Positions 34,730 through 42,912 of a stretch of DNA of 64,000 nt are shown here, piece after piece. This stretch comes from Asanoa ferruginea (GTDB lineage: Bacteria > Actinomycetota > Actinomycetes > Mycobacteriales > Micromonosporaceae). The notes under the pieces are model-generated. The model was not told the DNA's origin, did no database searches, and saw nothing but the letters and a program-made list of their open reading frames with translations. Each line of letters begins with the position of its first letter. Position 1 is the first letter of the stretch. The stretch covers positions 7,192,001 through 7,256,000 of the forward strand of contig NZ_QUMQ01000001.1 of assembly GCF_003387075.1 (NCBI RefSeq), in the 5' to 3' direction. The position numbers were made by a program, and so were the translations under genes.

Positions 34730-35023
34730 TCAGTCCTCAACAGCGTTCAGGATGCGGATGTCGCGTTCGGCGCCATCCCCAAGTGCCGCGAGCGCCTCCT
34801 GGTATGCGGGGCTGTGATACGCCGCAACAGCGGCGTCGGCGCTTTCGAAGCGGATGATGGTGGTTCGCAGAGCGGCGGCGCCTTCGAGCACATGCACCGG
34901 GTTGCCGCGGGCCAGGAACACTCCGCCCGCCGCCCGCATCGCCGGGCCGGCCAGCTCGACGTAGCGGGCAAGCCGGGCCTCGTCATGGATGGCGGTGAAC
35001 GTGTTGATCCAGTATGCCGTCAT
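34730..35023 (-). CDS. DUF1330 family protein
   Basis: A 97-aa protein with a dimeric alpha/beta-barrel (ferredoxin-like) fold of the DUF1330 type: AYWINTFTAIHDEARLARYV, GGVFLARGNPVHVLEG and SPAYQEALAALGD. Biochemical function is unknown. Its ATG overlaps the stop of the RidA-family gene (ATGA), so the two are translated together. Both may take part in detoxifying or catabolic steps of reactive intermediates (inference). Confidence 0.86.
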   Translation of the reverse strand: MTAYWINTFTAIHDEARLARYVELAGPAMRAAGGVFLARGNPVHVLEGAAALRTTIIRFESADAAVAAYHSPAYQEALAALGDGAERDIRILNAVED

Positions 35024-35457
35024 GCCTCGATGATGACGCCACTCTGGTTCCCGCCCTCGAAAGGGTCCCCATCTTGCGGTGGCAGGACCGCCACTGCCTC
35101 GATCGAGACGAGCAGGCCACGCGGGAGTCGGACGTTGGCGGGTGCGGAGCGGGCCGGTGGCGGGTCGGGCATGTGCCGTGCGTAGACCGCATTGAGCTTC
35201 TCGAAGTCGTTCACGTCGGCGTAGAAGATCGTCGTCTTGACCAGGTCGGCCATCGACGCGCCGGCGGCGGCCAGGACCGCGGCGAGGTTGAGCAGTGCCT
35301 GCTCGGTCTGGGCTTCGATTCCCTCCGGGATCGCCCCGGTGGCGGGGTCGATCCCGGCCATGCCGGAACAGAAGACGAATCCGCCGGCGATGATCGCCTG
35401 GCTGTATGGGCCGAGCGCGGCGGGCGCGCCCTCGCTCGAGATCGCCTCTCGGGTCAT
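35020..35457 (-). CDS. RidA family enamine/imine deaminase-like protein
   Basis: A 145-aa protein of the RidA/YjgF/Rid family, which hydrolyses reactive enamines and imines. Motifs are GPYSQAIIAGGFVFCSGMAG and, near the end, NVRLPRGLLVSIEAVAVLP, where the conserved Arg binds the substrate carboxylate. The trimeric fold is expected. It is followed by the overlapping DUF1330 gene. AAGGAGAGG just before the ATG supports the start. Confidence 0.9.
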   Translation of the reverse strand: MTREAISSEGAPAALGPYSQAIIAGGFVFCSGMAGIDPATGAIPEGIEAQTEQALLNLAAVLAAAGASMADLVKTTIFYADVNDFEKLNAVYARHMPDPPPARSAPANVRLPRGLLVSIEAVAVLPPQDGDPFEGGNQSGVIIEA

Positions 35458-35528
35458 GACCTCTCCTTCCAGAACGGCGGATCAGACCGCGATGCTAGCC
35501 AAAACCCTTGCCGGGGATAGGCACGGCG

Positions 35529-35557
35529 CTGCGGGCGCGGGCATCCCGCGCCCGCAG
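35529..35557 (-). terminator. Strong hairpin terminator after the DHFR-like gene
   Basis: A perfect 13-bp stem, CTGCGGGCGCGGG (35529-35541) with CCCGCGCCCGCAG (35545-35557), has a 3-nt loop. It lies 10 bp past the stop of the leftward DHFR-like gene and before the RidA promoter region. No T tract follows. Confidence 0.7.
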
Positions 35558-35567
35558 GGGGCCGACA

Positions 35568-36140
35568 TCAGTGGATCGCCTCGAAGACCTGCTTTTGCAG
35601 GCCGTTGGCGTACACGTCGTGCTCGATGAGCTTCAGTTTCTGGGTGTCCTTGTCCGTCGTGCTGAACAGTCGCTTTCCGGCGCCGAGCAGCAACGGGAAG
35701 ACGAGCAGGTGGTAGCGGTCGATCAGGCCGGCGTCCGAGAGGCTGTGGTTCAAGGAGGCGCTGCCGTGGACGATGATCGGCCCGCCCTCGGTCTGCTTGA
35801 GAGCCGCGACCTCGTCGAGTGAGCGCAGGATCGTGGTCTCGCCCCAGTTCGTGACCAGGTCTTCCTCGGCGAGGGTGGTGGAGACGACGTACTTCGGCAG
35901 CGCGTTGTAGTGGGTGAACTCCTCCATGTGCGGCCAGACCGGGCTGAAGACCTCGTAGCTGATCCGGCCCATCAGGATCGCGGTGGATTCGAGCTGCTCC
36001 CGACCCTTGATCTCGTAGGCGTCGAGGAGGAAGTCGACGTCCTTGAAGGTCCATCCGGCGTTCCGGTAGCCCGCTTCGCCGCCCGGGGACTCGACGACAC
36101 CGTCGAGCGAGATGAAGGCAGTGCTGATCAGAGTGCGCAT
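35568..36140 (-). CDS. Dihydrofolate reductase-fold protein (RibD C-terminal domain family)
   Basis: A 190-aa RibD-C/DHFR-like protein, the second in this window. It begins MRTLISTAFISLDGVVESPG, has TAILMGRISYEVFSPVW in the middle and GGPIIVHGSASLNHSL then LLLGAGKRLF for nucleotide binding. The sequence differs clearly from the protein at 20636, so it is a distant paralogue. AAGGGA lies before the ATG. An inverted-repeat operator-like region lies upstream, shared with a divergent membrane-protein gene. The substrate is unknown. Confidence 0.88.
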   Translation of the reverse strand: MRTLISTAFISLDGVVESPGGEAGYRNAGWTFKDVDFLLDAYEIKGREQLESTAILMGRISYEVFSPVWPHMEEFTHYNALPKYVVSTTLAEEDLVTNWGETTILRSLDEVAALKQTEGGPIIVHGSASLNHSLSDAGLIDRYHLLVFPLLLGAGKRLFSTTDKDTQKLKLIEHDVYANGLQKQVFEAIH

Positions 36141-36176
36141 TGAAGATCCCTTGCTCAGTCGTGTGTGTGTCTCAAG

Positions 36177-36222
36177 GGTCTAACCGACAAGAAGATTTGT
36201 CAAGACAGGCAAAGTTGTCGGT
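36177..36222. promoter_or_regulatory. Operator-like inverted repeat and promoter, divergent region
   Basis: ACCGACAA (36183-36190) is inverted at 36215-36222 (TTGTCGGT). On the minus strand a consensus -35 TTGACA (36198-36203) and a -10-like TAGACC (36177-36182) flank the left arm with a short 15-bp spacer, pointing toward the DHFR-like gene. The local sequence is AT-rich for this genome. A repressor site is likely, but no regulator gene is adjacent. Confidence 0.5.
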
Positions 36223-36294
36223 ACGCGATACAGCCAGCCGCAGCTCGTCGGAGCGACCCGATATTTTGCGGGGTTTGAGGTAGACAGGACCACT

Positions 36295-36729
36295 ATGACG
36301 GTGTTGATCCGGATCGCCTTGGCCATCCTGTTCCTCGACGAGCTGCTCGTCGGGTTCTGGAACCAGGCCTTTCCCGAGAGCTTCTACAACCACTTCCCGA
36401 CCGTCACGCTCACTCCCCCGTTCAGCGAGCACTACGCACGCGACTTCGGCGGCGCCACGCTCGGCCTCGCGGTCGTGCTGGGCATCGCCCTCGTGTCACC
36501 GCGCGCCGTGTTCACCATTCCCGCCGCGGCGGCGTACTCCGTGTTCGCTGTTCCGCACTTCTTCTTTCACCTGACCCACCTGGACCACGCCACTGTCGGG
36601 CAGGCGGTGTTCCTCACGACGGCCAACGCGGTCGTGGCACTGCTCGGGCTGCTCGTCATCGTGCTGACGCTGGTGCGCGACGCCTCAGCCAGGCGCGAAC
36701 GGCCGCGACCCGAGGGTCCACCGCGTTAG
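36295..36729 (+). CDS. Four-helix membrane protein of unknown function
   Basis: A 144-aa integral membrane protein with four hydrophobic segments. The first (IRIALAILFLDELLVGFW) is followed by NQAFPESFYNHFPTVT; the loop HYARDFGGATLGLAVVLGIA precedes the second segment; HFFFHLTHLDH contains several His residues. The pattern resembles small DoxX/DUF4345-like membrane proteins, but I cannot assign a family. It is 27 bp upstream of the STAND ATPase gene on the same strand and could be cotranscribed. Confidence 0.7.
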   Translation: MTVLIRIALAILFLDELLVGFWNQAFPESFYNHFPTVTLTPPFSEHYARDFGGATLGLAVVLGIALVSPRAVFTIPAAAAYSVFAVPHFFFHLTHLDHATVGQAVFLTTANAVVALLGLLVIVLTLVRDASARRERPRPEGPPR

Positions 36730-36756
36730 GCTTCGATTGCCGGAAGGTGAGTGTTC

Positions 36757-39291
36757 ATGCCCGAGATCAGGACACCCGATCAGCGGCTACGCGTCTTCGT
36801 CAGCTCCACGATGAACGAGCTGGCAGACGCGCGTGTCGCCGCCCGGCGGGCCATCGAGCAGCTGCACCTGACGCCGGTGATGTTCGAGCTGGGCGCCCGG
36901 CCCTACCCCCCGCGCGACCTCTATCTGGCCTACCTCAACCAGAGCGACGTGTTCGTGGCGATCTACGGCGAGAGCTACGGCACGATCGAGCCGGGCCGCG
37001 ACGTGTCCGGGCTCGAAGACGAGTTTCTGGCCGCGGGCGGCAAACCGCAACTGGTGTACGTGCAACTCCCGGCACCCGACCGCGAGCCCCGGCTGGCCGA
37101 GATGCTGGAGCGGGTGGCCCGCAACGGGGTCTCCTACCGCACGTTCGCGCATCCCGACGAGCTGGTCGCGCTGATCGGCGGCGACCTGGCGCTGTTGCTC
37201 AGCGAGCGCTTCAATCCCGCCGCTGAAACGAAAGAAGACGCGCCGAAGCACGACGACCTGCACCGGTTGACCTCGACCAACAGGTTCATCGGGCGGCGGC
37301 ACGAGCTGGAGACGTTGCGGGCGTTGGCGACCGACCCGCAGACCCGGCTGGTGACACTGGTGGGTCCCGGCGGCATCGGGAAGACCCGCCTGGCGGTGGA
37401 GCTCGTGGCAACGGTCGCGCCCACGTTCGAGTCCATCGCGACCGTCGACCTCGACCAGCTCTCGGCGCCGGAGCAGGTGCCGCCCGCGATCGCCGCCGCG
37501 CTCGGTGTGCCCGAGACGCCGGGCGTGTCGCTGGGCGACGCGATCGCCGGATCCGTTGACGCGCACCGGATTCTGCTGCTGCTAGACAGTTTCGAGCATG
37601 TCATCGACGTGGCGCCGATGGTCGCCGACCTGGTCGCCCGCACCTCCCGCCTGACCGTGCTGGTGACCAGCCGGGAGCCGTTGCACCTCAGTGGGGAGAA
37701 CGTGTTCGAGGTGCCGCCGCTCGGCGTGCCCGAGTGGTCCGACAGCACCGACGACTCGCAGCACTCCGACGCGGTCCAGCTTTTCGCCGATCGGGCCGCG
37801 GCGGCCGGCGTACACCTGCGTCTGGATGCCGCGCAGGTGCGCACGATCTCGAAGATCTGCCGCCGCCTCGACGGTCTGCCTTTGGCCATCGAGCTGGCCG
37901 CACCGCGTACCCGGATGCTCGAGCTCGACGACCTGATGCATCGGCTGGACAGCAGTCTCGACCTGCTCTCCCCCGGCGCACGCGACCTGCCCTCGCGGCA
38001 GCGGACGCTGCACTCGACGATCGCGTGGAGCTACGACCTGCTCGACGAGCCCGACCGCGTCCTGTTCGCGCGACTCGGCGTATTCGCGGGCAGCTTCCGG
38101 CTGGAGGCCGCCGAGACGATCTGCGGCGCACCGGTCTTCGACGGTCTTGCGTCCCTTGTGGACAAAGCGTTGCTCCGGCCGGACCATTCGGTGCACGGCG
38201 AGCCCCGGTTCGCGATGCTCGAGATCGTGCGGGATTTCGCGACCGGGCGGCTGGAAGACGCCGGCGAGGCCAGGCGGTTGCGGGAGCAGCATGCCGTCTA
38301 TTTCCGGCAGCTCACCCTCGACATCGGCGCCGCCGTCGCGGGCAGCCCCAAGGTCCGGCCGCTCGTGCAGGAGTGCGTCGCCGACCACGACAACCTGCGC
38401 GCGGCGGTGCGGTGGTTCATTGACGAAGACGACATCGATTCAGCGGTACGGATGGGGCTGGCGATCTGGCCCGTGCTCTTCACCCAGGGGCTGGCCAGCG
38501 ACTTCGAGGAGGCGATGGCCCGGGTCGTGGCTGGACCGGCCCTCTCGGACGACAACCGCGCGAACGCCCGGCTGGTCCTCGGGATGATGGCGTTCCTGCG
38601 GGCCAACTACGACCGGGCGGCCGACGTGCTGCCGCCGGCCTACGACCGGTTCGTCGAGCGCGGCGACGAACGCGCCGCGGCGACGGCGGTGGTCGCGCTG
38701 GCGCTGATGGGCGTCACGGCCGACCCCGGCCGCAGCGAGCGGCAGCTCCTCGGCGCCGTCGACACGTTCCGCCGGCTCGACGAGCCGTGGTGGCTGATGT
38801 TCGCGCTGTGCGCGCTCGGGTCGGCCCGGGTCACGATGCGCCACGAGCGCGACGCGATCGCGCCGCTCGAGGAGGGCGGCCGGCTCGCCGCGCGGCTCGA
38901 AGACGACGTCCTGGCCAGCAACGGCCTCATCGCGCTCGGCTGGGCACACCTGCGGCTCGGTGACGCCGCGGCGGCCGCGCGCGAACTCGACCAGGCGCTG
39001 GACCGGGCCGTCACGTTCGGCAGCCGGGAGACGATCCCGCGGGCGCTGGACGGGCTGGCGGCGGTGGCCGAGGAGACCGGCGACACCGACCGGGCCGCGA
39101 CGCTGTTCGGCGCCGCGCTGGGCGTACGCGGGACGCTCGGTTCTGATGTGTGGAGCATCGACCAGCCGGCCCATGCCGAGATCGCCGACCACCTGCGAAG
39201 CCGGCTCGGCGATGAGCCCTATGGCCGGCTGACCGCCCGCGGTGCCAGCCTGGCCCTCGACGACGTGCTCGAACTCGCGGCGCGGCCCTGA
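36757..39291 (+). CDS. DUF4062-NB-ARC STAND ATPase with helical repeats
   Basis: An 844-aa protein. An N-terminal DUF4062 domain (about 10-150; RLRVFVSSTMNELADARVAA, DVFVAIYGESYG) precedes an NB-ARC NTPase. Walker A is GPGGIGKT (203-210), Walker B is LLLLDSFEHV, the sensor is VTSREPL, and LPLAIELAA is the GxP-like motif. The C-terminal 400 residues are TPR-like helices. This is a signal-transduction STAND architecture: ligand sensing by the repeats, ATP-driven oligomerisation, and an N-terminal effector or adaptor. The ATG at 36757 has AAGG 9 bp upstream. It may act in transcription control or phage defence; neither is proven. Confidence 0.85.
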   Translation: MPEIRTPDQRLRVFVSSTMNELADARVAARRAIEQLHLTPVMFELGARPYPPRDLYLAYLNQSDVFVAIYGESYGTIEPGRDVSGLEDEFLAAGGKPQLVYVQLPAPDREPRLAEMLERVARNGVSYRTFAHPDELVALIGGDLALLLSERFNPAAETKEDAPKHDDLHRLTSTNRFIGRRHELETLRALATDPQTRLVTLVGPGGIGKTRLAVELVATVAPTFESIATVDLDQLSAPEQVPPAIAAALGVPETPGVSLGDAIAGSVDAHRILLLLDSFEHVIDVAPMVADLVARTSRLTVLVTSREPLHLSGENVFEVPPLGVPEWSDSTDDSQHSDAVQLFADRAAAAGVHLRLDAAQVRTISKICRRLDGLPLAIELAAPRTRMLELDDLMHRLDSSLDLLSPGARDLPSRQRTLHSTIAWSYDLLDEPDRVLFARLGVFAGSFRLEAAETICGAPVFDGLASLVDKALLRPDHSVHGEPRFAMLEIVRDFATGRLEDAGEARRLREQHAVYFRQLTLDIGAAVAGSPKVRPLVQECVADHDNLRAAVRWFIDEDDIDSAVRMGLAIWPVLFTQGLASDFEEAMARVVAGPALSDDNRANARLVLGMMAFLRANYDRAADVLPPAYDRFVERGDERAAATAVVALALMGVTADPGRSERQLLGAVDTFRRLDEPWWLMFALCALGSARVTMRHERDAIAPLEEGGRLAARLEDDVLASNGLIALGWAHLRLGDAAAAARELDQALDRAVTFGSRETIPRALDGLAAVAEETGDTDRAATLFGAALGVRGTLGSDVWSIDQPAHAEIADHLRSRLGDEPYGRLTARGASLALDDVLELAARP

Positions 39292-39293
39292 CC

Positions 39294-40244
39294 TCACGGC
39301 GTCAACACGATCCGCCCGAACACCTCGCCCGCGTCCATCTTCTGGTGCGCCAGCACCGCGCGCTCCAGCGGGAGCACCTCGTGCACCACCGGGCGGAGTT
39401 CGCCCCGGACCGCGGCGGCGAACTGCTCCGCCCGCACCGCGCGTCGGGCGGGGTCGGCCACCGTCGCGGCGCTGAAGGTCGCGAACGACATCGACTTCTG
39501 GAACGCGGCCATCAACCTCGTGCCGAAGTCGGCCGGCGGTTGGCCACCGACTGCGCCGACGACGACCAGGCGGCCGTTGGGGTTGAGCCGGTCGAAGAAC
39601 GACGGGAGGCCCTCGCCCGCCACGACGTCGATGATGACGTCGTAGCCCGGGCCGTCCCTGCCCGCTCGGTCGAGCACGTGTGTCGCACCGAGGTCGCGCA
39701 GTCGGCGGCCACGCTCCGCGGACGAGGTGGTGACCGCGACGGCGCTGGCACCACCGCGGGCGGCGAGCTGCACCGTCATGATCCCGATGCTGCCGGCCGC
39801 GCCCCGCACCAGCACGGTCTCGCCCTTCGCGAAGTGCGCATGGGCTAGACCGAAGTGGGCGACGACCCCGGAGCTGCCGAGCGTCACCGCGTCTTCCCCG
39901 GAGAGGCCCGGTGGGAGCGGGAGCACCTCCGCGATCGGGGCGACCGCCTGCTCGACGTAGCCGCCGCCGGTCCCGGTGAACGCCCAGACCCGCTGGCCGA
40001 TCCAGGTCCGGTCGACGCCGTCACCGACCGCGGTCACCGTCCCCGCCACCTCGCCGCCCGGGATGTGACCTTCCCGGAAGCCGTAGGCGGCCAGGGCACC
40101 GCTGCGGATCACGACGTCGACGCCGCCGACGCCGATCGCCGCCGGGGCGATCAGCACCTGTCCCGGCCCCGGAGTGGGGTCGGGGAGGTCCACGAGTTCC
40201 AGCCCTTCAGGGCCGCCGAACTGCTTGATCACAACTGCCTTCAT
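39294..40244 (-). CDS. Zinc-type alcohol dehydrogenase / quinone oxidoreductase family protein
   Basis: A 316-aa NADPH-dependent medium-chain reductase: MKAVVIKQFGGPEGLELVDL at the N-terminus, PGGEVAGTVTAVGDGV, and the Rossmann loop VLVRGAAGSIGIMTVQLAA. The ATG at 40244 is chosen by family alignment; a longer frame runs into the divergent TetR gene. The TetR regulator 48 bp away is probably its repressor. Confidence 0.9.
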   Translation of the reverse strand: MKAVVIKQFGGPEGLELVDLPDPTPGPGQVLIAPAAIGVGGVDVVIRSGALAAYGFREGHIPGGEVAGTVTAVGDGVDRTWIGQRVWAFTGTGGGYVEQAVAPIAEVLPLPPGLSGEDAVTLGSSGVVAHFGLAHAHFAKGETVLVRGAAGSIGIMTVQLAARGGASAVAVTTSSAERGRRLRDLGATHVLDRAGRDGPGYDVIIDVVAGEGLPSFFDRLNPNGRLVVVGAVGGQPPADFGTRLMAAFQKSMSFATFSAATVADPARRAVRAEQFAAAVRGELRPVVHEVLPLERAVLAHQKMDAGEVFGRIVLTP

Positions 40245-40275
40245 GATCGCGACGGTAGTGGACGCCGGCGTCCGG

Positions 40276-40283
40276 TTAGCTAA
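40276..40283. promoter_or_regulatory. Short palindrome in the TetR/oxidoreductase gap
   Basis: TTAGCTAA is a perfect 8-bp palindrome in the 48-bp divergent intergenic region, 10 bp before the TetR GTG. Its central position fits an operator for the TetR protein that would control both genes. Confidence 0.4.
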
Positions 40284-40292
40284 AGTGAGAGC

Positions 40293-40862
40293 GTGGTCGA
40301 CCAGTTGCCTCACTCGCTGCGCTCGGACGCGCGCGACAACCGCGAGCGCGTGCTGGAAGCAGCCCGCACGGTGTTCGCCACCCAGGGCCTCGACGTCCCG
40401 ATGCGCGAGATCGCCCGGCGCGCCGGGGTGGGCCCCGCCACTCTCTACCGCCGTTTCCCGACCAAGCAGGCGCTGGTCACCGACGCGTTCAAGGAGCAGA
40501 TGCACGCCTGCCACGCGGTCATCGAGGACGGCCTAGCAGACCCTGATCCGTGGCAAGGCTTCCGCGTCGTGATCGAGCGGCTGTGCGAGCTACACGCCCG
40601 CAACCGGGGCTTCACGACCGCGTTCACCGCGGCGTTTCCGCACGCCATCGACCTGGCCGCGGCCCGCGAACGCGCGCTCGGCCTGCTCGGCGAACTCGCC
40701 CGCCGCGCCGCCGACCACCTGCGACCCGACTTTCGGGTCGACGATCTTGTCCTGGTGCTGATGGCCAACGGCGGGCTGCACGCCGGCTCCGTCGAGGCGC
40801 GGGTGGCCGCTTCCCGTCGGCTGGCCCTGCTCGCGATCCGGGCCTTCGAGGCGCCCGCCTGA
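40293..40862 (+). CDS. TetR-family transcriptional regulator
   Basis: A 189-aa TetR repressor. The helix-turn-helix spans about residues 18-62: RERVLEAARTVFATQGLDVP, then MREIARRAGVGPATLYRRFP. The C-terminal ligand-binding domain is helical and Ala-rich. The GTG at 40293 starts the gene. It is divergent from the quinone oxidoreductase gene, its likely target. A 20-bp tandem-repeat array begins right after its stop codon. Confidence 0.92.
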   Translation: MVDQLPHSLRSDARDNRERVLEAARTVFATQGLDVPMREIARRAGVGPATLYRRFPTKQALVTDAFKEQMHACHAVIEDGLADPDPWQGFRVVIERLCELHARNRGFTTAFTAAFPHAIDLAAARERALGLLGELARRAADHLRPDFRVDDLVLVLMANGGLHAGSVEARVAASRRLALLAIRAFEAPA

Positions 40863-40863
40863 T

Positions 40864-41283
40864 CAAGGCTTGCGGGCGAGGCCGCACGGCTGCGGGCCAG
40901 GCCTCACGCCTGCGCGCCAGGCCTCACGCCTGCCCGCGAAGCCTCACGGCCGCGGGCCAGACCTCACGCCTGCGCGCCAGACCTCACGCCTGCCCGCCGG
41001 GCCCCACACCTGCCCGCGAAGCCTCACGGCCGCGGGCCAAACCTCACGCCTGCGCGCCAAACCTCACGCCTGCCCGCGAAGCCTCACGCCTGCGCGCCAA
41101 ACCTCACGCCAGCCCGCCAAACCTCACGCCAGCCCGCCAAACCTCACGCCTGCCCGCCGGGCCCCACGCCTGCCCGCGAAGCCTCACGGCCGCGGGCCAC
41201 GCCTCACCGGCCGCGGGCCACGCCTCACTGCCGCGGGCCACGCCTCACTGCCGCGCGCCACGCCTCATGGCTTGCGGGCGAGG
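40864..41283. repeat. 20-bp tandem repeat array (about 19 full units)
   Basis: From 40882 to 41262 there are 19 consecutive units of 20 bp (one of 21) with the pattern CCTCACGCCTGCNCGCNANN. Recurrent variants are CCTCACGCCTGCCCGCGAAG and CCTCACGGCCGCGGGCCANN. Both ends carry GGCTTGCGGGCGAGG (40867-40881 and 41269-41283). The right-hand copy is the 3' end of the leftward methyltransferase gene, so the array appears to be an amplified gene end. It fills the gap of about 400 bp between convergent genes. Open frames through it are repeat artefacts. There are no spacers, so it is not CRISPR. Confidence 0.92.
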
Positions 41284-42080
41284 CCTCCGTACACCGAGAC
41301 CTGGGTGTCGGTTGGGGTTTCGCCGCTGTCCGCGTCGGGGCGCCAGGCCGGCAGCACCTGGACGCCGGGCTCGATCATGTCGAGGCCGTCGAAGAAGCGC
41401 TCGATCTGCGGCTTGGAGCGGACCTGCATGGTGACGCCGCTGCGCCGGTAGACGGCGGCGACGCCCTCCCAGGCGCCCGGGTCGAAATCGCCGGTGAGGT
41501 GCGACAACGCGAGATAGCTGCCCGAGGGCAGGGCATCGAGGAGCCGACCGACGATGGCGTAGGGATCGTCGTCGTCGCCGACGAAGTGCATGATCGCGAT
41601 CAGCAGCAGTCCGACCGGCTGGTCGAGGTCGATGACCGCGCGGAGTTCCTTCGACGCCAGCAGCGCGTCGACGTTGCGCAGGTCGGCGTCGATGTATTCG
41701 GTGCGGCCCTGGCCGCCGCTGGTCAGCAGGGCCCGGGCGTGGGCGAGCACCATCGGGTCGTTGTCGACGTAGACGACGCGCGCCTCCGGTGCCACCTCCT
41801 GCGCGACCTGGTGCACGTTGGGCGCGGTCGGGATGCCGGTGCCGATGTCGAGGAACTGGCGGATCCCGGCCTCGGCCGCGAGGTGGCGCACCACCCGCCG
41901 CAGGAAGGCCCGGTTCTCCCGCGGTGGGATGCGGCTGTTGGGGTTGGCCCGCAGGCCGGCCTCGGCGGCCGCCCGATCGGCCGCGAAGTTGTCCTTGCCG
42001 CCCAGCAGGAAGTCGTAGACCCGCGCCGGGTGCGGCCGGTCGGCGTGCAGGTTGGCCGGAACGGCAATCTCGTCGGTCAT
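41265..42080 (-). CDS. SAM-dependent methyltransferase (DUF574 / S-adenosyl methyltransferase family)
   Basis: A 271-aa protein of the actinomycete DUF574 family. HPARVYDFLLGGKDNFAADR near the N-terminus is the family signature. The SAM site is FLDIGTGIPTAPNVHQVAQ, followed by VVYVDNDPMVLAHARALL. GAGGAG lies upstream of the ATG at 42080. Substrates of the family are mostly unknown. The last codons (YGGLARKP and the stop) are the seed of the neighbouring repeat array. Confidence 0.92.
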   Translation of the reverse strand: MTDEIAVPANLHADRPHPARVYDFLLGGKDNFAADRAAAEAGLRANPNSRIPPRENRAFLRRVVRHLAAEAGIRQFLDIGTGIPTAPNVHQVAQEVAPEARVVYVDNDPMVLAHARALLTSGGQGRTEYIDADLRNVDALLASKELRAVIDLDQPVGLLLIAIMHFVGDDDDPYAIVGRLLDALPSGSYLALSHLTGDFDPGAWEGVAAVYRRSGVTMQVRSKPQIERFFDGLDMIEPGVQVLPAWRPDADSGETPTDTQVSVYGGLARKP

Positions 42081-42136
42081 GGCATTCGACTCCTCACAGC
42101 CCCGCAGCGGACGCGGCCATGATAGTCGAATGTGGA

Positions 42137-42754
42137 TCACTTCGGCGGTTCGGCTCCGGACTGCTCGCTCGCCATGTAGGTCGCATACCAGTCAGGCCAG
42201 TTGGCGTCGGCCTGGCCGGTGCGCTTCTCGTGCTCACCGTGTGCCTCGGAGGCGCGGCGCATCGCGTTGGCCAGGTCGGCGACCGACGAGTAGGAGGTGA
42301 TCCCGCTGTCGATCCGGCCGGGCAGCCGGTTGACGATCTCCTGCAGCAGCCAGCCGTTGCCGTCGGGGTCTGACCACGCGGCCAGCGAGTTGTAGCTGTT
42401 GCGGTCAGGGTCGGGACCATCGGCGACACCGTCGGCCGTGCGGTGGAAGATCGGACCCACCTCGACACCGCGCGCGATCAGGTCGGCCCGGGCCTTCTCG
42501 ATGTCGGTGACGATCAGGAACAACCCCGGCGGGGTGCCTTCCGGAGTGGGCGGGCTGCCGATGCCAAAGTGGATCGAACACAGCGATCCCGGCGGCGTGA
42601 ACTGGATGGCCCGGCTGCCGCCGAGGACGAGGTCGGCGTCGAGCCGCCACCCGAGACCGGCGTAGAAGGCCTTCGCCCGCTCAGGATCCGCGACCGGGAT
42701 GGTGATCACTTCAAGCTTCAAATCCGGATTTGCACCGTTCTGGGCCTTTGCCAT
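42137..42754 (-). CDS. VOC (glyoxalase/bleomycin-resistance) family protein with C-terminal extension
   Basis: A 205-aa protein. The N-terminal VOC domain (about 12-135) has LEVITIPVADPERAKAFYAG, LGWRLDADLVLGGSRAIQFT and the closing WSDPDGNGWLLQEI. The C-terminal 65 residues are an added helical segment (YSSVADLANAMRRASEAHGE) common in actinomycete VOC proteins. A GGGAGAC site precedes the ATG. The fold is used for glyoxalases, dioxygenases and drug binding. The substrate here is unknown. Confidence 0.88.
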   Translation of the reverse strand: MAKAQNGANPDLKLEVITIPVADPERAKAFYAGLGWRLDADLVLGGSRAIQFTPPGSLCSIHFGIGSPPTPEGTPPGLFLIVTDIEKARADLIARGVEVGPIFHRTADGVADGPDPDRNSYNSLAAWSDPDGNGWLLQEIVNRLPGRIDSGITSYSSVADLANAMRRASEAHGEHEKRTGQADANWPDWYATYMASEQSGAEPPK

Positions 42755-42912
42755 CGCAGTCTCCCAGTCGTTGGCAGCGCGTTCGTGGACAGTATCCCCG
42801 ACCTACGGCGTGCCAGAGGCGTGGTCGGCGCGGAGAGATGGACACGACAGCCCCAGACGCTGCGGCAGACTCACCCGCACCGCCTCGGCTTCGTTGTGCG
42901 ACCATCCCCCGT

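Noticed and set aside
40864-41283. Possible CRISPR array
   Set aside because: Units are head-to-tail 20-bp repeats with no unique spacers and no cas genes.
40550-41451. Plus-strand open frames of 294 and 193 aa through the tandem repeat
   Set aside because: They read TetR shadow codons and 20-bp repeats with a 20-aa period (LTPARQASRLPAKPHG) and end in the methyltransferase shadow; no start site or family supports them.
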